In this document: in pieces, positions 9,103 to 17,959 of the stretch
Layout of the letters: each line of letters begins with the position of its first letter
Position numbering within the stretch: the stretch's first letter is position 1
Assembly (NCBI GenBank): GCA_003241685.1
Contig: QFPJ01000008.1
Span: forward strand, 1 to 64,000
Direction: 5' to 3'
Source of the DNA: Sphingopyxis macrogoltabida
GTDB taxonomy: Bacteria; Pseudomonadota; Alphaproteobacteria; Sphingomonadales; Sphingomonadaceae
DNA length: 64,000 nucleotides
Made by a program: the position numbers and the translations under genes
The notes under the pieces: model-generated
Databases searched by the model: none
Told to the model about the DNA's origin: nothing
Seen by the model: the letters and a program-made list of their open reading frames with translations, nothing else

Positions 9103-10239
9103 ATGACCGACCTGCCCGCAACCAACCTCGTCATGCTGACGCTGGTGAAGCCCGAGGGGCAGCTCGAGGTTTATTTCGAACGGCGTCCGATGCCCGCGCC
9201 GAAGCCGCACGAGGTGCTGGTGAAGGTGCTGGCGACCCCGATCAACCCGTCCGATCTTGGCCTGCTCTTCGGCGGCGCCGACATGACGACGGCGCGGGCG
9301 GGAGAGCGCGACGGGTTGCCGATGATCACCGCCGACGTTCCCCCGCCGGGGATGCGCGCGATGGGCGGCCGGATCGGCGACGCGCTGGCGATCGGCAACG
9401 AAGGTTGCGGGTTGGTCGTGAAGGCCGGCGATTCGCCCGAGGCGCAGGCGCTGCTCGGCAAGACCGTCGCCCTGCTCGGCGGCGAGATGTATGCCGAATA
9501 TCGCTGCCTGCCCGTCCAGATGACGATGCCGCTGCCCGAAGGCACCGACCCCGCGGACGGCGCCTCCTGCTTCGTCAATCCGCTGACCAGCCTGGCCTTT
9601 ACCGAGACGATGCGGATGGAAAATCACAGCGCGATCGTCCACACTGCTGCGGCGTCGAACCTCGGGCAGATGCTGGTCAAGATCTGTGCCAAGGACGGCA
9701 TTCCGCTCGTCAACATCGTGCGCAGCGAGGCGCAGGTCGCGATACTGAAAGGCATCGGCGCGCAGCATATCGTCGATAGCAGCGCGGATGATTTTCAGGA
9801 CAGGCTGGTCGCCGCGATCACCGAAACCGGCGCCACGCTGGGCTTCGACGCGATCGGCGGCGGCAAGCTGGCGGGGCAGATATTGTCGGCGATGGAGGTC
9901 GCGGCGGTCAAGCGCATGACGACCTACAGCCGCTATGGCTCGGATACCTATAAGCAGGTCTATATCTATGGCGGGCTCGATACGGGGCCGACCGTCCTGA
10001 ACCGCAGCTTCGGGCTGACCTGGGGCCTGGGCGGCTTCCTGCTGACCCCCTTCATGGCGAAGGCGGGGATGGAGGTCGTCGGCCGGATGCGCCAGCGCGT
10101 CGTCGATGAACTGACGACCACGTTCAAGAGCCATTACAGCCATGAAATTTCGCTGACCGATGCGCTGAACCTGGACACGGCCCATGCCTATAACGCCAAG
10201 CGCACGGGCGAGAAATATCTGATCCGTCCGGGGGCGTAG
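9103..10239 (+). CDS. Zinc-type alcohol dehydrogenase-like (MDR family) oxidoreductase
   Basis: A 378-residue medium-chain dehydrogenase/reductase. The GroES-like N-terminal half carries PKPHEVLVKVLATPINPSDL, in parts, and the Rossmann half carries VHTAAASNLGQMLVKIC near residue 185. No clear structural or catalytic zinc ligands of the classical ADH pattern are evident, so a quinone oxidoreductase-like or enoyl reductase-like activity using NAD(P)H is the better guess. The ATG at 9103 is preceded by GGGAGAAG; an upstream in-frame Met was rejected. It stands alone, 75 bases after cysQ, and is followed by repeats. The substrate is unknown. Confidence 0.82.
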   Translation: MTDLPATNLVMLTLVKPEGQLEVYFERRPMPAPKPHEVLVKVLATPINPSDLGLLFGGADMTTARAGERDGLPMITADVPPPGMRAMGGRIGDALAIGNEGCGLVVKAGDSPEAQALLGKTVALLGGEMYAEYRCLPVQMTMPLPEGTDPADGASCFVNPLTSLAFTETMRMENHSAIVHTAAASNLGQMLVKICAKDGIPLVNIVRSEAQVAILKGIGAQHIVDSSADDFQDRLVAAITETGATLGFDAIGGGKLAGQILSAMEVAAVKRMTTYSRYGSDTYKQVYIYGGLDTGPTVLNRSFGLTWGLGGFLLTPFMAKAGMEVVGRMRQRVVDELTTTFKSHYSHEISLTDALNLDTAHAYNAKRTGEKYLIRPGA

Positions 10240-10300
10240 GGCGCAAGGCCGGGTGCGGCCGGACAGGTCGGTTTCGACCGATTGCGGACGTTTATGGCAT

Positions 10301-10376
10301 CGTCACCCCGGACGTGATCCGGGGGCCATGACCGCGGCGCTGCGGTGGATTCCGGATCAAGTCCGGAATGACGAAG
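10301..10376. repeat. REP-like palindromic repeat (CCGGA-type)
   Basis: An interrupted palindrome: GTCACCCCGGACGTGATCCGG, split by position, on the left and CCGGATCAAGTCCGGAATGACG on the right, around a GC-rich centre. The same family occurs at 31702-31778, 38229-38303 and 40010-40084, always between genes. A further single half (GTCACCCCGGACTCAATCCG) lies at about 10637-10656. Confidence 0.7.
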
Positions 10377-10471
10377 GATAGGAAACGGCCGAAAATAGCC
10401 CTTCCTATCCCGTTCGATCGATACGAATGGAAGGAAGGAGCGTTACGAAACGGCCGATGCGGGGATGTATA

Positions 10472-10605
10472 TCCTCCCTGTCGCGCAGCGATGGGGAGGT
10501 GGCAGCGCGACGCGCTGATGGCGGGGCGATGGCGCTGCCGCCGCAGCCCCTCCACCACGCCCTGCGGGCGCGGTCCCCCTCCCCACGGCTTCGCCGCAGG
10601 GAGGA
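10472..10605. repeat. Composite palindromic repeat, about 134 bp
   Basis: It begins TCCTCCCTG and ends CAGGGAGGA, so the outer ends are inverted. The left (A) arm contains GGGGAGGTGGCAGCGCG; the right (B) arm contains CCCTCCACCACGCCCTGCGGGC. The copy at 31809-31942 has the same length and orientation and about six base differences. The copy at 944-1083 is in reverse orientation. With 10301-10376 it accounts for most of the gene-free stretch 10240-10673, where I see no other feature. Confidence 0.75.
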
Positions 10606-10673
10606 TTGCGACCGATTGAGGACCTGTCCCCCATCGTCACCCCGGACTCAATCCGCCGCGCCTCAGCGCGTCG

Positions 10674-11822
10674 TTATCGCTTCATGCACTGGCGCGCATC
10701 GTCGCGCTTATACTCGCTGCAATTCCACAACGCTTTTTCGAATCCCGCCTTGTCGTCGCGCAGGTAGGAAAAGGTCATGGCCGAACGCTGCATGTCGTTC
10801 ATCGCATCGCTGTCGGGCTTCAGCACCGGGTTGGTCCAGCCCATGAACTTGCAATAGGGCTTGTCGCCGCAGAGCCGCAGAGCCGTGGTCACGAAGCTTT
10901 CGGGCGCGGCGCGGCGGTCGAGCGCGACATAGATGGTGTCGCGGCCCGCGGCCTCGCCCGCCCCGGCGACGACGCGCGCTTCGCCGACCGCGGCGTTGGC
11001 ATCGACCCCCGCCGCCTCGACCGGAACGCCGAGCGCGACCGCGTGCAGCGGCGACAGCGCCGCCATTTTCGCGACCGCGCCGTCGGCGCCGGACACCGCG
11101 CCGCGGAACGCACCCGGCGTCCCCCAGAAGCCCGGCCAGCGGAAGAACAGATGCGTATCGACGATGGCGATCTTTTCCAGGCTGTCGCTCCAATAGGGGC
11201 GCACCCAGTCGGTATGATAATGGGTGGCGAGGCCGACGGGCGGATAGGTCGTGCCCGACAGCATCCTGTCGGCATTCGCCTGGGCCCGTGCCCAGGCGGC
11301 GGCGGAATAGCGGCGGTTGAGCGCGCCGTCGCAGGTGAAGGTGAACTGGCAGCCGGTGACGCGGTCCGACCCCTGAAACACGACGCCGCAGATCGATTTG
11401 GGAAAGGCGGGATGGCGCGCGCGGTTGATGACCACCTGGCCCACCGCCTGTTGCCCCCTGGCGTCGTCGCCCGCTTCATAGATCATCGCCGCCGCGAGGC
11501 AGTCGCGCGCGCGGGCGCGGGAATCGCCGCTGCCGGCGTAGAGGAAGGGGCGCGCGGCGACGAAGCCCTTGGTCACCAGCGGAATTTCCGCATTTTCCGT
11601 GCGCGCGTCGTCTTCGGTGACGGGCGCGAGTTCGACCGGGGCGACGTCCGGCACGACGTCCGGGGGCGGCGCCACGGGATGGGGGCGGTGCCCGTGCTTC
11701 CCGGCTTCGGTGTGCCCGCTGACATAGAGGACGGCGGCGATCGCCGCGAACGACAGCAGGACGAACAGCCAGCCCGTCCAGTCGCGCCGCAGCGATACTG
11801 CCTGTTCGCCGTCAGCGCGCAT
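10674..11822 (-). CDS. SleB-type cell wall hydrolase, membrane-anchored
   Basis: A 382-residue protein. An N-terminal membrane segment (about residues 15-34, WTGWLFVLLSFAAIAAVLYV) is followed by a Pro-rich linker and a Hydrolase_2/SleB-like domain around residues 105-225: CLAAAMIYEAGDDARGQQAV, VVINRARHPAFPKSICGVVF and TFTCDG, in which Glu is the likely catalytic residue. The family cleaves peptidoglycan glycan strands or acts at spore cortex; in this Gram-negative a periplasmic wall-remodelling role is inferred. The C-terminal 150 residues carry several Cys and no domain I recognise. It lies nine bases downstream of cysK, probably in the same transcript. Confidence 0.83.
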   Translation of the reverse strand: MRADGEQAVSLRRDWTGWLFVLLSFAAIAAVLYVSGHTEAGKHGHRPHPVAPPPDVVPDVAPVELAPVTEDDARTENAEIPLVTKGFVAARPFLYAGSGDSRARARDCLAAAMIYEAGDDARGQQAVGQVVINRARHPAFPKSICGVVFQGSDRVTGCQFTFTCDGALNRRYSAAAWARAQANADRMLSGTTYPPVGLATHYHTDWVRPYWSDSLEKIAIVDTHLFFRWPGFWGTPGAFRGAVSGADGAVAKMAALSPLHAVALGVPVEAAGVDANAAVGEARVVAGAGEAAGRDTIYVALDRRAAPESFVTTALRLCGDKPYCKFMGWTNPVLKPDSDAMNDMQRSAMTFSYLRDDKAGFEKALWNCSEYKRDDARQCMKR

Positions 11823-11831
11823 CGGTGTTGG

Positions 11832-12752
11832 TCAGATTTCCGGCAGGAAGTCGGGAACCGACAGATAGCGTTCGCCGGTGTCGTAGTTGAAGCCGAGCAC
11901 GCGGCTGCCCGGGGGCAGGTCCGCCAGTTTCTGCTCGATCGCGGCCAGCGTCGCGCCCGACGAAATGCCGACGAGCATGCCTTCCTCGGTCGCGGCGCGG
12001 CGCGCCCACAGCTTGGCGTCGGCGGCATCGACCTTGATCACGCCGTCGAGCAGGTCGGTGTGCAGGTTGCGCGGGATGAAGCCGGCGCCGATGCCCTGAA
12101 TCGGGTGCGGCGCGGGTTGGCCGCCCGAAATGACGGGCGATGCCTCGGGCTCGACCGCATAGACTTTCAGATTGGGCCAATGGTCCTTCAGAAACTGTGC
12201 CGTGCCGGTGATATGGCCGCCGGTGCCGACGCCGGTAATCAGCACGTCGATCGGCGTATCCTTGAAATCGGCGAGGATTTCCGGGCCCGTCGTGCGGACA
12301 TGGACGTCGATATTCGCCTCATTTTCAAACTGTTGGGGCATCCAGGCGCCGGGCGTCGTTTCGACCAATTCGATCGCACGCTCGATCGCGCCCTTCATGC
12401 CCTTTTCGCGCGGCGTCAGGTCGAAGGTCGCGCCATAGGCGAGCATCAGCCGGCGGCGTTCCAGCGACATGCTTTCGGGCATGACCAGGATCAGCTTATA
12501 GCCCTTGACCGCCGCCGCCATCGCCAGGCCGATGCCGGTGTTGCCCGACGTCGGCTCGACGATGGTGCCGCCGGGCTTCAGGCTGCCGTCGCGTTCGGCC
12601 GCCTCGATCATCGCCAGTCCGATGCGATCCTTGATCGAACCACCGGGGTTGCTGCGTTCCGACTTCACCCAGACTTCGGCGTCGGGAAACAGCTTGGACA
12701 CGCGGATGTGCGGCGTGTTGCCGATGGTTTCGAGAATCGAGTTGGCTTTCAT
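11832..12752 (-). CDS. cysK: Cysteine synthase A (O-acetylserine sulfhydrylase)
   Basis: A 306-residue fold type II PLP enzyme. The family makes cysteine from O-acetylserine and sulfide. The PLP lysine is in [14 protein letters not shown] near residue 40, the substrate loop is [13 protein letters not shown] near residue 66, and the phosphate cradle is [10 protein letters not shown] near residue 175. [14 protein letters not shown] sequence ([12 protein letters not shown]) follows near residue 260. The ATG overlaps the stop of the upstream hydrolase (ATGA). Its product step remains usable with reduced sulfur even if sulfate activation by CysDN is lost. A cystathionine beta-synthase-like paralogue is unlikely because the length is that of CysK. 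Confidence 0.93.
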   Translation of the reverse strand: MKANSILETIGNTPHIRVSKLFPDAEVWVKSERSNPGGSIKDRIGLAMIEAAERDGSLKPGGTIVEPTSGNTGIGLAMAAAVKGYKLILVMPESMSLERRRLMLAYGATFDLTPREKGMKGAIERAIELVETTPGAWMPQQFENEANIDVHVRTTGPEILADFKDTPIDVLITGVGTGGHITGTAQFLKDHWPNLKVYAVEPEASPVISGGQPAPHPIQGIGAGFIPRNLHTDLLDGVIKVDAADAKLWARRAATEEGMLVGISSGATLAAIEQKLADLPPGSRVLGFNYDTGERYLSVPDFLPEI

Positions 12753-13417
12753 GGTCGGTGCGTTCTTTCCTTATATTCGAACCGCGGGTCGCGGCGGACA
12801 CGATTGGGCCAGCTTCCGGCGCGGAGCCAGACGCCCTCATCCGCGAGCGACGGTGCCGGCGCGGGTTGTAACGAGGCGAGCAGATACTGTCCATAAGGCC
12901 AGTCGGCGATGCCCGAGTCCGCGTTGATATGGCCGAACGGCCCGGCGTTGACGAAGCGTGCGTCCCACTGGCGCGACAGCCGCCACACATGCGCCGTCTT
13001 GGCATAGGGATCATTGTCGCTGGCGACGACGATCATCGGCGTTTGCGAGGCGAAGGCGACCGGGGTGTCGAAGCCTTTGACCGCGGCGTTTCCGCGCAGC
13101 GCGGACAGGTCGGGCGGGGCGACGAGCAGCGCCCCGGCGATCCGTTCGCGCGAAAAGCTGCTGGCGGTCGCGAACCAATGGGCAAAGGCGTGGCAGCCCA
13201 GGCTGTGCGCGGCGATCAGCACCGGGTCGCCCTCGGCCTCGATCGCGGCGGCGATCCGGTCGACCCAGGCCAAACGGTCGGGCGCGTCCCAATCGCCCAG
13301 TTCGATTCGCTCGCAATCCGGAAGCCCATGTTCCCACAGGCTTTGCCAATGCGTGGCGCCGCTATTGTTAAGGCCGGGAATCGTCAGGATTTTATGACGG
13401 ATAGTCGTATTGAACAT
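12749..13417 (-). CDS. RBBP9/YdeN-family alpha/beta hydrolase
   Basis: A 222-residue serine hydrolase-like protein. The start [20 protein letters not shown] is characteristic of the RBBP9/YdeN family. The nucleophile is in [12 protein letters not shown] near residue 72, the acid probably in [11 protein letters not shown] near residue 133, and the His in FGHINADSG near residue 161. The substrate is unknown. GGAGAA precedes the ATG by about eight bases. The stop overlaps the cysK start, giving a hydrolase-cysK-SleB operon whose functional logic is not obvious. Confidence 0.87.
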   Translation of the reverse strand: MFNTTIRHKILTIPGLNNSGATHWQSLWEHGLPDCERIELGDWDAPDRLAWVDRIAAAIEAEGDPVLIAAHSLGCHAFAHWFATASSFSRERIAGALLVAPPDLSALRGNAAVKGFDTPVAFASQTPMIVVASDNDPYAKTAHVWRLSRQWDARFVNAGPFGHINADSGIADWPYGQYLLASLQPAPAPSLADEGVWLRAGSWPNRVRRDPRFEYKERTHRP

Positions 13418-13566
13418 GGGGGTTCTCCAACAGGGATGGGAAGGGGAACCGCGGTGACGGGTGCGACGGTTTTAATTCAACTAAATAAATTGACAATAGC
13501 AAAGGGGCGAATGGACAGCATCGTGCGACGAATGGCCGGCGGCCCGCCGGACGGCTCGTCTTTGCG

Positions 13567-14877
13567 TCAGTTCGCCTGTTTGAATTGCGGCTTGAAGGTG
13601 CGTGCCCGCCGCAGTTCGGGGAAGATCCACGCCCACAGGGCGGTCACGCCGATGGCGGCGACGCCGCCGACGACGACCGCGCTGATCGGGCCGAGCATCG
13701 CCGCCATCGATCCGGCGCGCATCTCTCCCAATTCGTTCGACGCCGAAATGGCGAGCCCCGATACCGCGCTGACGCGGCCGCGCATATGGTCGGGGGTGTT
13801 GAGCTGGATCAGCGTCCCGCGCACGAAGACCGAGAACATGTCGGCCGCGCCCATGATGACGAGCAGGGCCAGCGACAGTAGGAAATTGGTCGACAGGCCG
13901 AAGCCGACGGTGACAGCGCCGAACACCGCGACGGCCCACAGCATCTTGACCCCGACATTCTGTTCGATCGGCCGAAAGGCCAGGCCCAGCGCGACCACCG
14001 CGGCGCCGACCGCCGGTGCGGCGCGCAGGAATCCCAATCCCTCCGACCCGGTATGCAGAATGTCGCGGGCATAGACGGGCAGCAGGGCGGTGGCGCCCGA
14101 AAGGATCACCGCGAACAGGTCGAGCGTGATCGTGCCCAGCAGGAAGCGTTCGCGCCAGGTGAACTGCAATCCGTCGGCCATTTCGCGCAGCGGGTGGCGG
14201 CGCCCTTCGGACGCGGGCGGCATCACCGGCTTTACCCGGCTGATCGTGAAGGCCGACAACGCCAGCAGGAGCGCGGCGAAACTGTAGACCGACGTCGGAT
14301 GGACGGCGTAGATCAATCCGCCCGCCGCCGGGCCGATGACCGACGCCGATTGCCAGGCGATGCTGCTCATCGCGATCGCCCGCGGCAGCACGGCGGGGGG
14401 CACGATGTTCGGCGCGATCGCGCTCATCGCCGGGCCGACGAAGACGCGCGCGACGCCGTGCAGCGCGGCGAGCGCGAACAGCAGCGGCAGCGTCAGCCCG
14501 TCGGTCCAGGTGAACCAGCCGAGCGCGCTGGCGACCAGCAGGTCGATCAGATTGGCGAAGATCGCGACGCTGCGCCGTTCGAAGCGGTCGGCGACCCAGC
14601 CCGCGACCGGCGTCAGGATGGCGAGCGGGACGAACTGGACGAGACCGAGCAGGCCGAGCTGGAACGACGCCTCGCGGATCGACATGCCATAATCGGTGCG
14701 CGCGGTGTCGTAGAGCTGATAACCGATGACCACGACCATCGCCATCGTTGCCATCACCGCGGTGAAGCGCGCGAACCAGAAATAGCGATAATCGACGAAG
14801 CTGAGCGGCGAGGGCGCGCGCGGCGCGCGTTCGGGCAACGCGGGTTCGTCGATGTCGGTCGGGGGAAGTGTCGCCAT
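13567..14877 (-). CDS. MFS transporter (EntS/DHA3-like)
   Basis: A 436-residue major facilitator protein with about 12 predicted membrane segments. It opens FVDYRYFWFARFTAVMATMAM and has the loop motif VAGWVADRFERRSV between helices 2 and 3, and MRGRVSAVSGLAISASNELGE, in part, in the second half. These features fit the drug:H+ antiporter-3/enterobactin exporter EntS subgroup, which also includes proteins of unknown substrate. The ATG at 14877 (MATLPPTDIDEPALPERAPR) was chosen; a far longer upstream frame is antisense to the DUF885 gene. It is divergent from that gene. Confidence 0.85.
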   Translation of the reverse strand: MATLPPTDIDEPALPERAPRAPSPLSFVDYRYFWFARFTAVMATMAMVVVIGYQLYDTARTDYGMSIREASFQLGLLGLVQFVPLAILTPVAGWVADRFERRSVAIFANLIDLLVASALGWFTWTDGLTLPLLFALAALHGVARVFVGPAMSAIAPNIVPPAVLPRAIAMSSIAWQSASVIGPAAGGLIYAVHPTSVYSFAALLLALSAFTISRVKPVMPPASEGRRHPLREMADGLQFTWRERFLLGTITLDLFAVILSGATALLPVYARDILHTGSEGLGFLRAAPAVGAAVVALGLAFRPIEQNVGVKMLWAVAVFGAVTVGFGLSTNFLLSLALLVIMGAADMFSVFVRGTLIQLNTPDHMRGRVSAVSGLAISASNELGEMRAGSMAAMLGPISAVVVGGVAAIGVTALWAWIFPELRRARTFKPQFKQAN

Positions 14878-15000
14878 TGCGATCCGCCCTAATCCTCTTT
14901 CACCGGCTGTCCAGTGGGCATTCGCCTGCGGTTTGTCGATTTTCCCGTGCGAACGATTGTGGCGCGTGCCAGACAGGGCGGGAGTAAGGGAGACTTTGAC

Positions 15001-16737
15001 ATGAAGACTGGATTTGCCCGTTTCGGCGGCGCGGCGATGGCTGCGTCCCTGTTGCTTCTGTCCGCCTGCAACGCGTCGGACAACGGGTCCGCCGCCGGGG
15101 GCGGCGCGGCGAACTGGACCGCCTTTCGCGATAATTTCCTGGCGGGCTATTTCCCGCTCAATCCCAATTTCGCCGTCTATCAGGGCAAGCATGAATTCGA
15201 CGGGCAGCTTCCCGACTGGTCGCCCGCAGGGCTGGAGAAGCAGGCGGCGTTTCTGGAAAAGGCGATCGCCGATGCCAAGGCGTTCGATGGCAAGATGACC
15301 GACGCCGAAAAGTTCGAGCGCGATTATCTGGTCCATGTCGCGCAGGGGCAGCTGTTTTTCCTGCGCGATACCGATTTCGCGCAGAAGAATCCCGCCTTCT
15401 ATGTCTATGGCCTCGATCCCAACGTCTATATCGCGCGGCCCTATGCCGATCCGGCGACGCGCATGAAGGCGTTCATCGCCTATGCCGAGCGGGTTCCGGC
15501 CGCCGCCGCGCAGATCAAGGCCAATCTGAAGCTGCCGCTGCCCCAGACCTTCGTCAAATTGGGAACGGCGGGCTTCGGCGGTTTTGCCGATTATTATACC
15601 GGCGATGCGAAGGCGGCCTTTGCCGAGGTGAAGGACGAGGCGCTCCAGACGCAATTCGATGCGGCGGCGGCCAAGGCGGCCGCGGCGATGAAGGATCTGG
15701 CCGCCTATGTCGGGTCGCAGCCGGGGACGGCCGACGGCTTTGCGCTGGGCGCCGACAAATTCGCCAAGATGCTGCTGACCAACGAGGGTGTCGACGTGCC
15801 GCTCGACGAGCTGGAACGGATCGGCCAGGCCGACCTCAAGCGCAATCAGGATGCCCTGAAAGCCGCCTGCGCGACCTATGCCGCCGGCATGACCATCGCC
15901 GACTGCATGAAGAAGATGGGCAGCGACAAGCCCGCCGACGGCCCGGTGGCGGAAGCGCGGCGGCAATTGCCCGCGCTGCGCGCCTTTCTGGTCGAAAAGG
16001 ATCTGGTGACGATCCCCGGCACCGAACAGGCCCAGGTGGAGGAATCGCCGCCCTACAACCGGCAGAACAGCGCCTATATCGACATTCCCGGACCCTATGA
16101 AAAAGGGCTGCCGTCGGTCTATTACATCTCGCCGCCCGACCCCGCGTGGGACGCGAAGACGCAGGCCGATTTCGTGCCGGGCAAGAAGGACCTGCTCTTT
16201 ACCTCGGTCCATGAGGTATGGCCGGGCCATTTCCTCAATTTCCTGCATTCGAACCGCGCGACAAGCATCTTCGGCAAGCTGTTCGTCGGCTATGCCTTTG
16301 CCGAGGGCTGGGCGCATTATGCCGAGGAGATGATGTGGGACGCGGGGCTGGGCGAGGGCGATCCCGAAACGCATATCGGCCAGTTGTCGAACGCGCTGCT
16401 CCGCAACTGCCGCTATCTGTCGGCGATCGGGCTGCATACCAAGGGGATGACGGTCGCGGACAGCGAAAAGCTGTTCAAGGAACAATGTTATCAGGACGAG
16501 GGCAACGCCCGGCAACAGGCGGCGCGCGGCACCTATGATCCGCTTTACCTCAACTATACGCTCGGCAAGCTGATGATCCGCAAGCTGCGCGACGATTGGA
16601 CAGCCAAAAACGGGGGAGCGGGCGACCGGACGAAGTGGAAGGCGTTCCACGACGAATTCCTGTCCTATGGCGGTCCGCCGATCCCGATGGTGCGGCAGGC
16701 GATGATGAAGGAAGACGCGCCGCGCGCCGTGTTCTGA
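15001..16737 (+). CDS. DUF885 family lipoprotein (putative metallopeptidase-like)
   Basis: A 578-residue DUF885 protein. A lipobox signal peptide is visible (SLLLLSAC, Cys near residue 24), so it is probably an outer- or inner-membrane lipoprotein facing the periplasm. The C-terminal half has the family's HEVWPGHFLNF (H-E-x4-H) near residue 405 followed by AFAEGWAHYAEEMM about 30 residues later, resembling a zinc peptidase site with a downstream Glu. The ATG at 15001 is preceded by GGAGTAAGGGAG. It is monocistronic, divergent from the MFS gene and upstream of a 23-bp hairpin before the TIR operon. Peptidase activity is inferred, not shown. Confidence 0.88.
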   Translation: MKTGFARFGGAAMAASLLLLSACNASDNGSAAGGGAANWTAFRDNFLAGYFPLNPNFAVYQGKHEFDGQLPDWSPAGLEKQAAFLEKAIADAKAFDGKMTDAEKFERDYLVHVAQGQLFFLRDTDFAQKNPAFYVYGLDPNVYIARPYADPATRMKAFIAYAERVPAAAAQIKANLKLPLPQTFVKLGTAGFGGFADYYTGDAKAAFAEVKDEALQTQFDAAAAKAAAAMKDLAAYVGSQPGTADGFALGADKFAKMLLTNEGVDVPLDELERIGQADLKRNQDALKAACATYAAGMTIADCMKKMGSDKPADGPVAEARRQLPALRAFLVEKDLVTIPGTEQAQVEESPPYNRQNSAYIDIPGPYEKGLPSVYYISPPDPAWDAKTQADFVPGKKDLLFTSVHEVWPGHFLNFLHSNRATSIFGKLFVGYAFAEGWAHYAEEMMWDAGLGEGDPETHIGQLSNALLRNCRYLSAIGLHTKGMTVADSEKLFKEQCYQDEGNARQQAARGTYDPLYLNYTLGKLMIRKLRDDWTAKNGGAGDRTKWKAFHDEFLSYGGPPIPMVRQAMMKEDAPRAVF

Positions 16738-16767
16738 GGCGCGGGCGGCCAAGGCTGGCGAATCGAC

Positions 16768-16790
16768 CCCCGGACCGCTAGCGTCCGGGG
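16768..16790. repeat. Perfect hairpin in front of the TIR operon
   Basis: CCCCGGAC-CGCTAGC-GTCCGGGG: eight perfect base pairs with a seven-base loop, 14 bases before the ATG at 16805. No T-tract follows, so it is not a standard terminator. It could insulate the operon, bind a regulator or hide the translation start region. Confidence 0.55.
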
Positions 16791-16804
16791 CGAGGGGACT
16801 GCCC

Positions 16805-17959
16805 ATGGTCGATGTGTTCATTTCCTATTCGCGCGACGACAAGGCGCGCGTCGCCGACCTGGCGGCGGCGGTGACGGCGGCGGGCTATGCGGTGTGGTGG
16901 GACGCCGAACTGCCGCCGCATCGTTCCTATGGCGACGTCATCACCGAAAAGATCGGCAGCGCGAAGGCGGCGATCGTCGTCTGGTCGCACGCCTCGGCGC
17001 AGTCGGAATGGGTGCGCGCGGAGGCCGATGTCGCGCGCAACCAGAAAAAGCTGGTCCAGACCGCGATCGACGATGTGATGCCGCCGCTGCCGTTCAACCA
17101 GATCCAGTTCGCCGACCTTGGCGACTGGCGCGGCGAGGCCGATCATCGCGGGTGGCGCAAGGTGTTGATGAGCCTGGAGGAATTGTGCGGGCGCGCGGCC
17201 GATCCGGCGCCGCTCGCATCGCCCCCGCCGGCGCCATCGGTGCGCGATACGGCACGGCCCGAAGCGGCGCGCAAGCCGTCGATGCTGCCCTGGGCGCTGT
17301 TGGGCGTCGCGGTGCTGGCGCTCGCGCTGCTCGCGTGGAAGCTGCTTCAGCCGCCCGTCGGGGGGGATGCGGCGGCCGATCCGGCAGCGGCGGCGGTTGC
17401 GGCGGGTGACGCGGCTCCTGCCGCGACGGTGCCGGCGGCGCATGAAGCCTTCACGCTGGCCGCGGTGATCGACGATCCCGACGGCTTTACCAATATCCGG
17501 TCGGAACCGGGCACCGCCGCCGCCATCGTGGGCAAGGTGCTGAAAGACGAAACCTTCCTGACCTATGACCAGCCGGGATCATGGTGGCGGGTGCGCAAGG
17601 CCGACGGGACGACCGGCTTCATGTTCCGCAAATATATCCGTCTGGTCGAACGCGGCGAAGCGGCATCGACCGCGCCGGGCACGCCGCCGCACGCGGCGCC
17701 GGCTGAGGGCGCGATCATCGCCGATTCCACGACGCGGGCGCTCGGCCCCGCCGACATCGACGGGCTGACCGCGGAGCAGCTTCGCCTGGCGCGGAACGAG
17801 ATTTTCGCGCGGCGCGGCCTGCGCTTTCGCGATCCGACGCTCCAGTCCCATTTCGGACAATTCGCCTGGTATCGTCCGGCGCGCGACACCGTCGACCTGT
17901 CGCCGGTCGAAAAGGCGAATGTCGATTTCCTGAAGGCGGCGGAAGCGGCGGCGCCATGA
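16805..17959 (+). CDS. TIR domain-TM-SH3-YARHG protein
   Basis: A 384-residue modular protein. Residues 1-128 are a TIR domain: VFISYSRDD at the start, then WDAELPPHRSYGD, and SEWVRAEADVA, where Trp69 and Glu73 match the W-x3-E position that carries the catalytic Glu of NAD-cleaving TIRs. A Pro/Ala linker follows. Residues about 160-179 are one membrane helix. Residues about 218-282 resemble a bacterial SH3 domain (GFTNIRSEPGTAAAIVGKV, WWRVRKADGTTGFMF). Residues about 314-375 are a YARHG domain (LRLARNEIFARRGLRF). The TIR is probably cytoplasmic and SH3/YARHG periplasmic, suggesting envelope sensing coupled to a TIR effector. Its stop overlaps the cyclase gene start (ATGA). Confidence 0.88.
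   Translation: MVDVFISYSRDDKARVADLAAAVTAAGYAVWWDAELPPHRSYGDVITEKIGSAKAAIVVWSHASAQSEWVRAEADVARNQKKLVQTAIDDVMPPLPFNQIQFADLGDWRGEADHRGWRKVLMSLEELCGRAADPAPLASPPPAPSVRDTARPEAARKPSMLPWALLGVAVLALALLAWKLLQPPVGGDAAADPAAAAVAAGDAAPAATVPAAHEAFTLAAVIDDPDGFTNIRSEPGTAAAIVGKVLKDETFLTYDQPGSWWRVRKADGTTGFMFRKYIRLVERGEAASTAPGTPPHAAPAEGAIIADSTTRALGPADIDGLTAEQLRLARNEIFARRGLRFRDPTLQSHFGQFAWYRPARDTVDLSPVEKANVDFLKAAEAAAP

Noticed and set aside
13567..16821. Very long minus-strand frame (about 1084 codons) spanning the MFS gene and the whole DUF885 gene
   Set aside because: Only the last 436 codons match a family (MFS). The upstream part is antisense to the DUF885 gene, an effect of high GC content.
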